Below are positions 1-5,326 of a DNA stretch of 5,326 nucleotides, piece by piece. The notes below the pieces were generated by a model, which was not told where the DNA came from, did no database searches, and was given only the letters and a program-made list of their open reading frames with translations. Positions within the stretch are counted from its first letter, which is position 1. Every line of letters starts with the position of its first letter. Origin of the DNA: an uncultured Lachnospiraceae bacterium (GTDB lineage Bacteria > Bacillota > Clostridia > Lachnospirales > Lachnospiraceae); NCBI GenBank assembly GCA_902766655.1, contig CACXEL010000264.1, forward strand, positions 1-5,326, in the 5' to 3' direction. The position numbers and the translations under genes were made by a program.

Positions 1-384
1 TATTACAGGAAGTTCCATCTGCCGAGCCTCAGGCTCCGGAAAATGTGGTGGCTGTGCGGCAGTCCCGACGAGGAGGCCTTCAACATTCTCCTCGCCCACA
101 ATCCGCAGTTCGCCAGGACCTACATGAACTGGGGCGCGGACCTGTGCGTATGCGGTCATTTCCACGGAGGGCTTGTCCGCGGACCGCTTTCGGGGAGGGC
201 ACTTCTCAACCCTTACGGGTTCGTATTTCCCAGATACGGCTATGGGCACTTTATGGCGGACGGGCGGCACCTGGTGGTCTCGAGCGGGCTCGGCGACCAC
301 AACATACCCATCCGGGTCTTCAATCCCCACGAGATGGTGGTGATCGACCTGGTACCGGAGGACGAAGATGCCGCTGAACGTTGA
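1..384 (+). CDS. Metallophosphoesterase, YaeI-like, C-terminal part (5' end outside window)
   Basis: The frame is open from base 1 and ends at TGA 382-384, giving the last 127 residues; the start lies upstream of the window. The visible part carries the C-terminal half of a calcineurin-like phosphoesterase domain. LLAHNP (about residues 31-36) and CGHFHGG (about 56-62) fit the two late His-containing metal-binding motifs. They are followed by the GLGDHNIPIRVFN stretch typical of the YaeI/YkuE-like membrane-associated branch, which hydrolyses phosphoester bonds at a two-metal site. The early D-x-H and GD motifs and any N-terminal membrane segment are not in the window. YaeI-type members have been linked to lipid or UDP-sugar pyrophosphate hydrolysis, but the substrate cannot be read here. 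The last 17 bases overlap the start of scpA, which suggests cotranscription and translational coupling. The family call is firm; the specific role is not. Confidence 0.88.
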   Translation, partial: YYRKFHLPSLRLRKMWWLCGSPDEEAFNILLAHNPQFARTYMNWGADLCVCGHFHGGLVRGPLSGRALLNPYGFVFPRYGYGHFMADGRHLVVSSGLGDHNIPIRVFNPHEMVVIDLVPEDEDAAER

Positions 385-1201
385 ACTCAAGGTCTACGAC
401 GGGCCGCTGGACCTCCTCCTGGGCCTGATCGAGAAAAATAAGATCAATATCTTTGATATCCCCATCGTGGAGATCACCGACCAGTACCTGGCCTACGTGC
501 GGCAGATGCAGACGGAGGATCTGGGACTCATGTCCGAATTCATGGTCATGGCCTCGGAACTCATCTCCATCAAGTGCAGGATGCTCCTGCCGCCCGAGGT
601 GGACGAGGAGGGGGAGGAGATCGACCCGAGGGAGGAACTGGTGAAGCAGCTCCTCGATTACAAGATCTACAAGGCCATGTCCTACGAGCTCAAGGATATG
701 ATGGAGGACGCCTCCCATGTGGTCTACAAGCCGGACACGACGCCCGGCGAGGTCAGAGCCTACAGGCCGGAGGTGGACCTCGACGACCTGGTCGGCGATC
801 TCACCTTATCCCGGCTCCACGAAATCTTCGACGCGATCCTTCGCCGTCAGGAGGAGAAGCTGGATCCCATCCGGAGCCGCTTCGGCACCATCCGGCAGGA
901 GGAGGTCAGCCTCTCGGACAAGCTGACGGAGCTGGCAGCCTACGCGAAGAAGAAAAAGCGGTTCTCCTTCCGGGAGCTCATGGCGCGGCAGAGGAGTAAA
1001 ATGCAGACCATTGTCTCCTTTCTGGCCCTCCTCGAACTCATGAAGTACGGCATCGTCGAAGCCGTGCAGGAGGAGACGGGAAGCGACATCTTCATCGAGG
1101 AGGTGCCCGGTGCGGACCTCAGCCAGGTGACCATAGAATCCGAGCTCTTTGAGGACGAGGCGGTGACGACAGAAGGAGAAGCCTATGGCGGAGACGAATG
1201 A
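368..1201 (+). CDS. scpA: Segregation and condensation protein A (ScpA, kleisin)
   Basis: The product is the kleisin subunit of the bacterial SMC-ScpAB condensin, which bridges the two SMC heads and compacts and segregates the chromosome origin region. The protein has 277 residues, close to the usual length of about 250. The N-terminal domain shows the hallmark YDGPLDLLLGLIEKNKINIFD at about residues 10-30 (split here only by position), then DIPIVEITDQYL (30-41) and SEFMVMASELISIKCRMLLP (56-75), which form the helices contacting the SMC neck. An acidic linker follows at 78-90. The C-terminal winged helix (about 195-245) includes MQTIVSFLALLELMKYG and would bind an SMC head cap. The ATG at 368 is chosen because GGAGG at 357-361 lies six bases upstream and the conserved N-terminus begins directly after it. 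The gene overlaps the upstream phosphoesterase gene by 17 bases and scpB by 17 bases. An acidic C-terminal tail (about 258-277) is variable in the family. Confidence 0.97.
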   Translation: MPLNVELKVYDGPLDLLLGLIEKNKINIFDIPIVEITDQYLAYVRQMQTEDLGLMSEFMVMASELISIKCRMLLPPEVDEEGEEIDPREELVKQLLDYKIYKAMSYELKDMMEDASHVVYKPDTTPGEVRAYRPEVDLDDLVGDLTLSRLHEIFDAILRRQEEKLDPIRSRFGTIRQEEVSLSDKLTELAAYAKKKKRFSFRELMARQRSKMQTIVSFLALLELMKYGIVEAVQEETGSDIFIEEVPGADLSQVTIESELFEDEAVTTEGEAYGGDE

Positions 1202-1796
1202 ACAGGACATTGTCCTTGACTATACAGAAGATCCGAAAAAGGTCGAGGCGGCCATAGAGGCCATACTTTTCGCGACAGGGGAGGCGGTGGCCATCGCGGA
1301 CCTGGCAAAGGTGCTCTCTCTGCCGCAAAATGAAGTTCGGGAGAGGGTCGCATCCCTGGCAGCCTCCTGTGAGGAGGCGGAGAGGGGAGTTCAGATCATC
1401 TTCCTGGACGACGCGGTGCAGATGTGTACCCGGAAGGACTACTACGGCGCGCTGATCCGGTATGAGCTCCAGCCCAGGAAGCCCAGGCTCACGGACGTTA
1501 TGCTGGAGACCTTGTCGGTGATCGCCTACCGGCAGCCCGTTACCAAGGCTGAGATCGAGCGGATCCGGGGCGTCAACTCGGACCATGCGGTCAACCGGCT
1601 CCTGGAGTACGGGCTGGTGAAGGAGCTGGGACGGGCAAAGCTTCCCGGCAGACCACTGCTTTTCGGGACCACGGAGGAGTTCCTCCGGAGGTTCGGTCTC
1701 TCCTCCCGGGAGGACCTGCCGGAGATCTCGACGGTCATGGTCGAGGACTTCAAGTCCGAGGCCGAGAGCGAAGCCGGGGTCAGTGTGGAGGTCTGA
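1185..1796 (+). CDS. scpB: Segregation and condensation protein B (ScpB)
   Basis: The product is the winged-helix partner that dimerises and binds the ScpA middle region in the SMC-ScpAB complex. It has 203 residues, a normal family length. The first winged helix spans about residues 18-95 (KVEAAIEAILFATGEAV at its start). The second holds the best-conserved family stretch: LETLSVIAYRQPVTKAEIE (107-125), RGVNSDHAVNRLLE (128-141), GLVKELGRAKLPGRPLLFGT (143-162), and then FLRRFGLSSREDLPE (166-180). The tail after about 185 is acidic and variable. The start ATG at 1185 has AAGGAG at 1173-1178, six bases away, and lies inside the end of scpA, so translational coupling is likely and would keep ScpA and ScpB in balance. 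It is the last gene of its unit: an intrinsic terminator begins 64 bases after the stop codon. Confidence 0.97.
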   Translation: MAETNEQDIVLDYTEDPKKVEAAIEAILFATGEAVAIADLAKVLSLPQNEVRERVASLAASCEEAERGVQIIFLDDAVQMCTRKDYYGALIRYELQPRKPRLTDVMLETLSVIAYRQPVTKAEIERIRGVNSDHAVNRLLEYGLVKELGRAKLPGRPLLFGTTEEFLRRFGLSSREDLPEISTVMVEDFKSEAESEAGVSVEV

Positions 1797-1860
1797 AAAT
1801 CAAGAACAACGACCGGCTTTCGAGGACGGAAGAATTGCGGATAATAAGGAACAGTATGCT

Positions 1861-1903
1861 GGGACTGCTGCTGCCGGAAGGCGGTGCGGTCCCTTTCTTT
1901 TTT
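1861..1903 (+). terminator. Intrinsic terminator of the scpAB unit
   Basis: The arms GGGACTGCTGCTGCC (1861-1875) and GGCGGTGCGGTCCC (1880-1893) pair as 14 bp including G-U pairs, with one bulged T at 1869. They close on a GGAA tetraloop (1876-1879) of GNRA type. The stem is followed at once by TTTCTTTTTT (1894-1903). This is a textbook Rho-independent terminator, 64 bases after the scpB stop. It separates the condensin unit from the decarboxylase operon. The pairing was worked out by hand. Confidence 0.9.
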
Positions 1904-1947
1904 CCTGCATGCCCATAAACTTATTCGATTTTGTCCCATCTCCACTG

Positions 1948-1976
1948 TTGTAAAATAGAGTCTTTTAGCGTAGAAT
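1948..1976 (+). promoter_or_regulatory. Predicted sigmaA promoter of the decarboxylase operon
   Basis: TTGTAA (1948-1953) and TAGAAT (1971-1976) are separated by 17 bases and match the vegetative consensus at 4 of 6 and 5 of 6 positions. The surrounding stretch (about 1914-2000) is AT-rich in an otherwise GC-rich window. It lies directly after the scpAB terminator. Transcription would start near 1983 and give a leader of about 150 bases before the carboxyltransferase start codon. I saw no convincing operator next to it. Confidence 0.65.
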
Positions 1977-2000
1977 AAAATAGAAATCCTTTGATTTTAG

Positions 2001-2105
2001 CGAACAGGAATATGTCTTCCCGGTCGCTGCGAAAGTACGGCCAGAAGCTTTGGCGGGGCTTCCCTGCCGGGGGCACGGCGGACGCGGACCGGGCATGTTC
2101 GTTTG
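2001..2105 (+). promoter_or_regulatory. Structured 5' leader, candidate cis-regulatory RNA
   Basis: Three helical blocks can be drawn by hand: CGAAC (2001-2005) with GTTTG (2101-2105), GAATATG (2008-2014) with CATGTTC (2094-2100), and CCCGGTC (2019-2025) with GACCGGG (2087-2093). Together they make 19 bp, interrupted by AG and TCTT bulges on the 5' side. Inside lie two hairpins that share bases 2052-2054 and so cannot form together: 2040-2054 (6 bp) and 2052-2068 (7 bp around CTT). The element lies between the predicted promoter and the GGAGG site at 2123. It has no terminal T-run in the right place, so it does not look like a simple terminator. I do not recognise a named riboswitch class. 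Pairing is seen; regulatory function is inference. Confidence 0.45.
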
Positions 2106-2122
2106 CTATTATAATACTTTTT

Positions 2123-2129
2123 GGAGGAG
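2123..2129 (+). promoter_or_regulatory. Ribosome binding site that sets the carboxyltransferase start
   Basis: GGAGGAG lies seven bases (counted from GGAGG) before the ATG at 2135. The reading frame is open further upstream, to a TTG at 1991 and an ATG at 2012, but neither has a well-placed Shine-Dalgarno site, and both fall in or before the predicted leader stem. This site therefore decides the start. Confidence 0.88.
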
Positions 2130-2134
2130 TTAAG

Positions 2135-3517
2135 ATGAGTGATACACAAGGTGCAGCAGGCAGGAGAATCAACACTCTGCTTGACGCAAACAGCTTCGTA
2201 GAAATCGGCGCTCAGGTGACAGCCCGCAGCACGGATTTTAATCTTTCATCCGCCAAAGCTCCGTCTGACGGTGTCATCACCGGCTACGGGACAGTGGATG
2301 GAAGCCTGGTGTACGTTTACAGCCAGGACGCGTCCGTCATGGGCGGGTCCGTCGGCGAGATGCACGCCAGGAAGATCGTCAACATCCTCAGGATGGCCCG
2401 CCGTATGGGTGCCCCCGTCGTCGGCATCCTTGACTGCAGCGGCGTCCGCCTGGAGGAATCCACGGACAGTCTGAACGGTCTCGGAGCAATCTACAGGGCC
2501 ATGTCCATGAACAGCGGTGTTGTCCCGCAGATCGCGGCCGTGATCGGCAGCTGCGGCGGCGGTCTCGCTTTCATCCCTGCCCTTTCCGATTTCGCTTTCA
2601 TGGCCGAGGGAGGGAGCCTCTTCGTGAACGCTCCGGACGCCATCGAAGGCAACACCGTCGAAAAGCTGGATAACCGCAAGGCCGATTTCCAGGCAGAGAG
2701 CGGCAACGTGGACGTGACCGGAACAGAGGAGGAGGTCTTCGCGGCTATCCGTGACCTTCTGGGCTATCTGCCGGCCAACAACGAGGACGAGGGCGAGCAG
2801 ATCGCCTGCACCGACGACCTGAACCGCAGCTGCGGCGCCATCTCCGGTGTTGAGACTGCCAGAGAGGCCATCGTTCAGATCGCTGACAACGGTATCTTCT
2901 TCGAGACCAAGAAGGACCATGCCACCGGTATCGTGACCGGCTTTATCCGCCTGAACGGCGCTACAGTCGGCGTCGTTGCCAACAAGGCCCAGGGCGCTGT
3001 CATCTGCGGATGCGGCGCGGAGAAGGCTGCTGACTTCATTTCCTTCTGCGACAGCTTCTCCATTCCGGTCCTCACGCTGGCCAGCCCGGCCGGCTTTGCC
3101 CGCAAGGAGCGGATCGAGCGCGTCCTTCCGGCAGCCGCTGCCAGACTGATCCATGCCTACGCGAGCGCCACTGTACCCAAGGTCACCGTCGTGACGGGCA
3201 AGGCTTACGGCAGCGCCTACACCATCATGGGCTCCAAGGCCATGGGTGCGGATATGGTCTATGCATGGCCGAACGCCGAGATCGGCGCCATGGATGCCAG
3301 GGCGGCCGCCAAGATCATTTCCGCCGACGCAGCCAGTGTGAAGGAGAACGCCGATGCGTTCGCAGCGCTTCAGCTCAGTGTCGCCTCCGCCGCTCAGAGG
3401 GGATATGTCGACACGATCATCGAGGACGCCGATACCAGAAAGTATGTCATCGGCGCTTTTGAGATGCTTTACACCAAGAGGGAGAACCGTCCGGACAGAA
3501 AGCACGGTACGGTCTAA
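2135..3517 (+). CDS. Acyl-CoA carboxyltransferase subunit of Na+-pumping decarboxylase (MmdA-like, alpha subunit)
   Basis: The product is a cytoplasmic carboxyltransferase of the PccB/MmdA/GcdA family. It would move the carboxyl group of an acyl-CoA such as methylmalonyl-CoA onto biotin of the carrier protein encoded downstream. In 460 residues it has two crotonase-like halves. The N-terminal half has NTLLDANSFVEIG (13-25), SQDASVMGGSVGEMHARKI (63-81) and the glycine-rich GSCGGGLAFIPAL (138-150), which would form the first oxyanion hole. The C-terminal half has GKAYGSAYTIMGSKAMGADM (355-374) and WPNAEIGAMDARAA (378-391). Classic MmdA has about 509 residues with a longer N-terminus, RKAYGGAY where this has GKAYGSAY, and a GPEGA-type motif where this has MDARA. 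It is thus a short, divergent member. It belongs to the acyl-CoA branch and not to the oxaloacetate type (OadA), which has a different fold. The gene order matches mmdADCB. The family is sure; methylmalonyl-CoA as substrate is only probable. Confidence 0.87.
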   Translation: MSDTQGAAGRRINTLLDANSFVEIGAQVTARSTDFNLSSAKAPSDGVITGYGTVDGSLVYVYSQDASVMGGSVGEMHARKIVNILRMARRMGAPVVGILDCSGVRLEESTDSLNGLGAIYRAMSMNSGVVPQIAAVIGSCGGGLAFIPALSDFAFMAEGGSLFVNAPDAIEGNTVEKLDNRKADFQAESGNVDVTGTEEEVFAAIRDLLGYLPANNEDEGEQIACTDDLNRSCGAISGVETAREAIVQIADNGIFFETKKDHATGIVTGFIRLNGATVGVVANKAQGAVICGCGAEKAADFISFCDSFSIPVLTLASPAGFARKERIERVLPAAAARLIHAYASATVPKVTVVTGKAYGSAYTIMGSKAMGADMVYAWPNAEIGAMDARAAAKIISADAASVKENADAFAALQLSVASAAQRGYVDTIIEDADTRKYVIGAFEMLYTKRENRPDRKHGTV

Positions 3518-3531
3518 GAAAGGCGGCACAG

Positions 3532-4347
3532 ATGAAACATATCAGGAAAGTTTTGATCCCGCTCCTGGCGGTCGTCATCTCCATGATGGCCCTCACGGGA
3601 TGCGAGAAGACCTCCTCGCAGATCGAGAGTGAGGCGGTCGAGGCGATCCGGGAAGCCACTCTGGAGAGCATCGCCACCTACACCCAGGATCAGTTCGCGG
3701 CGGTCCTTCAGGGAATTCCCTTCGAACAGTATCAGATCTACGCTGAGTCGGGAAATGTCTTCGTTTCCCTGCCCTTTATGAATGACTTCACCGCCAGATG
3801 GAAGTATTTTGTGGATCTTCACGGACAGTGCGTCGAGGCCGTCGTCGATGAGACCATGCGCGATGAGTACGAGTACACCTCCCGCATCATTATGACCGGC
3901 GAGGACGGCGCTCAGATGGCCATGACCATCTATTATGACAAGAACGGCCAGCCCTACAGGACGACCATCGCGGATTACGTGGATGAGTCCAACAAGACCT
4001 TCGGCGACAAGATGGCTGAGGCCGGCGGCAACACCATCATCGGTCTGCTTACGGTCTTCATGGTCCTGGTCCTTCTGGCCCTTATCATCTATTGCTTCCG
4101 CTTCGTCAACGCAGCTACACTTCCGCCCAGCAAAAAGAAGAAGGCGGCCGAGGAGAAGAAGCCGGCACCGGCGTCCGCTCCCAAGGCAGCGCCCACTCCG
4201 GCAGCGGCTGTGGCAGAGCCAAACCCCATGGACGACCTTCAGCTCATCGCTGTCATCACCGCGGCCATCGCGGCGGCTGAGGACAAGCCTGCCGAAGGCT
4301 TCGTAGTCCGGTCCATCCGCAGAACCAAGTCCAACAAGTGGCGCTGA
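3532..4347 (+). CDS. OadG/MmdD-like membrane subunit of Na+-pumping decarboxylase, with lipoprotein N-terminus and extracytoplasmic domain
   Basis: The protein has 271 residues. A signal peptide with positive residues MKHIRK and a hydrophobic core ends in the lipobox LTGC, with Cys24 as the predicted lipidated residue. Residues 25-166 form an exported domain I cannot name firmly; it may resemble DUF3887-type domains. A single membrane segment follows (about 168-189: IIGLLTVFMVLVLLALIIYC). Then come KKKK (201-204), a Pro/Ala-rich linker (about 207-231), and a C-terminal cytoplasmic part DDLQLIAVITAAIAAAEDKP ending in FVVRSIRRTKSNKWR. That tail is characteristic of OadG/MmdD-type subunits, which assemble the peripheral carboxyltransferase and carrier with the membrane pump. 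Ordinary OadG proteins are about 80-130 residues and lack the exported domain. Topology would be outside domain, one span, inside tail. The start follows the carboxyltransferase stop by 14 bases with a modest AAAGG (3519-3523) site, so coupling is likely. Confidence 0.85.
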   Translation: MKHIRKVLIPLLAVVISMMALTGCEKTSSQIESEAVEAIREATLESIATYTQDQFAAVLQGIPFEQYQIYAESGNVFVSLPFMNDFTARWKYFVDLHGQCVEAVVDETMRDEYEYTSRIIMTGEDGAQMAMTIYYDKNGQPYRTTIADYVDESNKTFGDKMAEAGGNTIIGLLTVFMVLVLLALIIYCFRFVNAATLPPSKKKKAAEEKKPAPASAPKAAPTPAAAVAEPNPMDDLQLIAVITAAIAAAEDKPAEGFVVRSIRRTKSNKWR

Positions 4348-4409
4348 TACGGCGCGTATTCACAACATACATACAATAAGTATTACACAATCCGCCAAAG
4401 CATGCGGAT
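4347..4409 (+). promoter_or_regulatory. AT-rich gap with small hairpins and a weak possible internal promoter
   Basis: The 82-base gap before the biotin carrier gene is the longest within the operon. ATACG-GCG-CGTAT (4347-4359) overlaps the stop codon and can form a 5-bp hairpin. ATCCGC (4390-4395) pairs with GCGGAT (4404-4409) as a 6-bp hairpin just before the AGGAGG site at 4416. TTCACA (4359-4364) and TATTAC (4381-4386), 16 bases apart, are a weak promoter-like pair. These could raise expression of the small carrier relative to its neighbours, or be chance. There is no T-run, so it is not a terminator. Confidence 0.25.
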
Positions 4410-4429
4410 AGATCCAGGAGGATAAAAAA

Positions 4430-4807
4430 ATGAAAAACTACACGATCACAGTGAATGGCGTCGCATACAGCGTGACAGTTGAAGAGACAGCAGCGGGCGC
4501 AGCTCCCGTGGCAGCCGCTCCGGCCCCCGTCGCAGCAGCTCCTGCTCCGGCAGCCGCCGCTCCCAAGGCAGCCGCTCCGGCCGCTCCCGCCGGCGGAATC
4601 GAAGTCGCCGCCCAGGTCCCGGGCAAGGTCTTCAAGATCGTCGCTTCCGTCGGCCAGAGCCTCGGTGCAGGCGACACCGTCATTATCCTTGAGTCCATGA
4701 AGATGGAGATCCCGGTCGTCGCTCCGGAAGCCGGAACTGTCGCCTCCATCAACGTCGCTACCGGCGATGCCGTCGAATCCGGTGATCTTCTGGCCACTCT
4801 GAACTGA
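4430..4807 (+). CDS. Biotin carboxyl carrier subunit of Na+-pumping decarboxylase (MmdC/GcdC-like)
   Basis: The product is the small mobile carrier that shuttles the carboxyl group, as carboxybiotin, from the carboxyltransferase to the membrane beta subunit. In 125 residues it has a short N-terminal strand pair MKNYTITVNGVAYSVTVEE (1-19), a flexible Ala/Pro linker (about 21-54), and a biotinyl domain (about 56-125). The biotinylation motif ESMKMEIPV (88-96) makes Lys91 the modified residue; the flanking VPGKVFKI, GDTVIILE, APEAGTVASINV and GDAVESGDLLATL stretches are the standard biotinyl-domain hairpins. Length and layout match MmdC, GcdC and the carrier of other decarboxylases of this type. 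The ATG at 4430 has AGGAGG at 4416-4421, eight bases away, one of the strongest sites in the window. No biotin carboxylase gene is adjacent, which fits a decarboxylase and not an ATP-using carboxylase. Biotin ligase must act from elsewhere. Confidence 0.95.
   Translation: MKNYTITVNGVAYSVTVEETAAGAAPVAAAPAPVAAAPAPAAAAPKAAAPAAPAGGIEVAAQVPGKVFKIVASVGQSLGAGDTVIILESMKMEIPVVAPEAGTVASINVATGDAVESGDLLATLN
4493..4591 (+). repeat. Ala/Pro linker repeats inside the biotin carrier gene
   Basis: Codons 22-54 encode a run built from AAAP, APAP and APKAAAP units. GGCAGCCGCTCCGGCC occurs exactly at 4510-4525 and again at 4567-4582, 57 bases (19 codons) later and in frame. Such linkers act as flexible tethers for swinging biotinyl domains and commonly vary in length. 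Confidence 0.75.
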
Positions 4808-4829
4808 GCTCTTATACGGAGGAAGATAA

Positions 4830-5326
4830 ATGGATATTTTATCAACCCTGTCAAATCTGGTCCAACAGACGGCGTTCACCTCGCTGACGCCGGGCAACTA
4901 TCTCATGATAATTGTCGCTCTGGTGTTCCTGTATCTGGCAATCGCAAAGAATTATGAGCCGCTTCTTCTTGTGCCGATCGCATTCGGTATGCTGCTCGTG
5001 AATATCTATCCGGATATCATCGCGGCTCCGTCTGAGACATCCAACGGTATCGGCGGTCTTCTGTATTATTTCTATACGCTGGATGAGTGGTCGCTCCTGC
5101 CGTCCCTCATCTTCATGGGCGTAGGCGCCATGACGGACTTCGGTCCCCTCATCGCCAACCCCATCTCCTTCCTGATGGGTGCTGCCGCCCAGTTCGGTAT
5201 CTACATCGCATACTTCCTGGCCATCGCCCTCGGTTTCAACGGACGCTCCGCAGCCGCCATCTCCATCATCGGCGGCGCCGACGGCCCGACATCCATTTTC
5301 CTGGCCTCCAAGCTCGGTCAGACCCA
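4830..5326 (+). CDS. Na+-pumping decarboxylase beta subunit (OadB/MmdB/GcdB family), N-terminal part (3' end outside window)
   Basis: The product is the integral membrane subunit that decarboxylates carboxybiotin and exports Na+. The window holds 165 codons and two bases of the next, of a family usually about 370-430 residues long, and the frame is still open at the edge. Hydrophobic segments are visible at about 25-40, 45-60, 91-100, 112-135 and 142-150. The family signatures are FMGVGAMTDFGPLIANP (95-111) and IIGGADGPTSIFLASKLG (146-163). Asp151 in GGADGPT corresponds, by recalled alignment, to the essential membrane Asp203 of Klebsiella OadB that takes part in Na+ coupling. The GGAGG at 4818-4822, seven bases before the ATG at 4830, supports the start, 22 bases after the carrier stop. 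The family call is secure. Whether it serves an MmdB-, GcdB- or OadB-type complex depends on the carboxyltransferase, which favours an acyl-CoA substrate. Confidence 0.95.
   Translation, partial: MDILSTLSNLVQQTAFTSLTPGNYLMIIVALVFLYLAIAKNYEPLLLVPIAFGMLLVNIYPDIIAAPSETSNGIGGLLYYFYTLDEWSLLPSLIFMGVGAMTDFGPLIANPISFLMGAAAQFGIYIAYFLAIALGFNGRSAAAISIIGGADGPTSIFLASKLGQT

Noticed and set aside
1856..1918. Small open frame of 20 codons after scpB
   Set aside because: It reads through the terminator hairpin and its T-run and has no clear ribosome binding site at the right distance; the terminator explains the sequence.
2107..2116. TATTATAATA, containing a perfect TATAAT at 2110-2115, as the operon promoter
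   Set aside because: The -35 position reads GC-rich sequence (about GACCGG), and transcription would begin at or next to the ribosome binding site. The upstream TTGTAA-N17-TAGAAT pair fits better, though a minor role cannot be excluded.
1991..2134. In-frame upstream extension of the carboxyltransferase from TTG 1991 or ATG 2012, adding 48 or 41 residues
   Set aside because: The added residues do not resemble the N-terminus of the family, neither start has a well-spaced Shine-Dalgarno site, and the stretch overlaps the structured leader. ATG 2135 has a clean GGAGG.
2246..3529. Long open frame of 427 codons on the minus strand
   Set aside because: It lies wholly antisense to the well-supported carboxyltransferase, has no recognisable family motif, and is the kind of shadow frame that GC-rich coding sequence produces.
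4493..4591. GC-rich repeated stretch as a CRISPR or mobile-element repeat
   Set aside because: The repeats are in frame, encode an Ala/Pro tether, and have no spacer structure.
4256..4897. Minus-strand frame of 213 codons over the carrier gene, rich in Gly/Ser/Cys
   Set aside because: Its composition is the complement of the Ala/Pro linker of the biotin carrier; it is a shadow frame.

Overview
The window reads as chromosomal DNA from an anaerobic Firmicute of class Clostridia, possibly a GC-rich Lachnospiraceae-type gut bacterium. The grounds are a metallophosphoesterase-scpA-scpB cluster, strong AGGAGG-type Shine-Dalgarno sites, sigmaA-like promoter signals, and a Na+-pumping acyl-CoA decarboxylase operon whose gamma/delta-type subunit is a lipoprotein. 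The genus is inferred, not shown. All genes lie on the + strand. I saw no tRNA, rRNA, CRISPR array, insertion sequence or phage gene.

Left part (1-1903): the 3' end of a YaeI-like metallophosphoesterase overlaps scpA by 17 bases, and scpA overlaps scpB by 17 bases. ScpA and ScpB are the kleisin and winged-helix partners of the SMC condensin used in chromosome segregation. A strong intrinsic terminator at 1861-1903 closes this transcription unit.

Middle (1904-2134): this stretch has no gene. It holds a good sigmaA-like promoter (TTGTAA-N17-TAGAAT, 1948-1976) and then a leader of about 150 bases. Bases 2001-2105 of the leader can be folded by hand into a long stem enclosing competing GC-rich hairpins. 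A clean GGAGG site follows, just before the decarboxylase operon.

Right part (2135-5326, running off the edge): four genes in the order carboxyltransferase, OadG/MmdD-like membrane subunit, biotin carrier protein, OadB/MmdB/GcdB-like membrane subunit. This is the order I recall for the mmdADCB genes of methylmalonyl-CoA decarboxylase in Propionigenium. Together they would move a carboxyl group from an acyl-CoA onto carrier biotin. Carboxybiotin would then be decarboxylated at the membrane while Na+ is pumped out. The carboxyltransferase is short and differs from classic MmdA at a position linked to acyl-CoA choice, so the substrate is open. No wholly new system is evident. The most notable points are the structured leader, the lipoprotein form of the OadG-like subunit, and the divergent carboxyltransferase.
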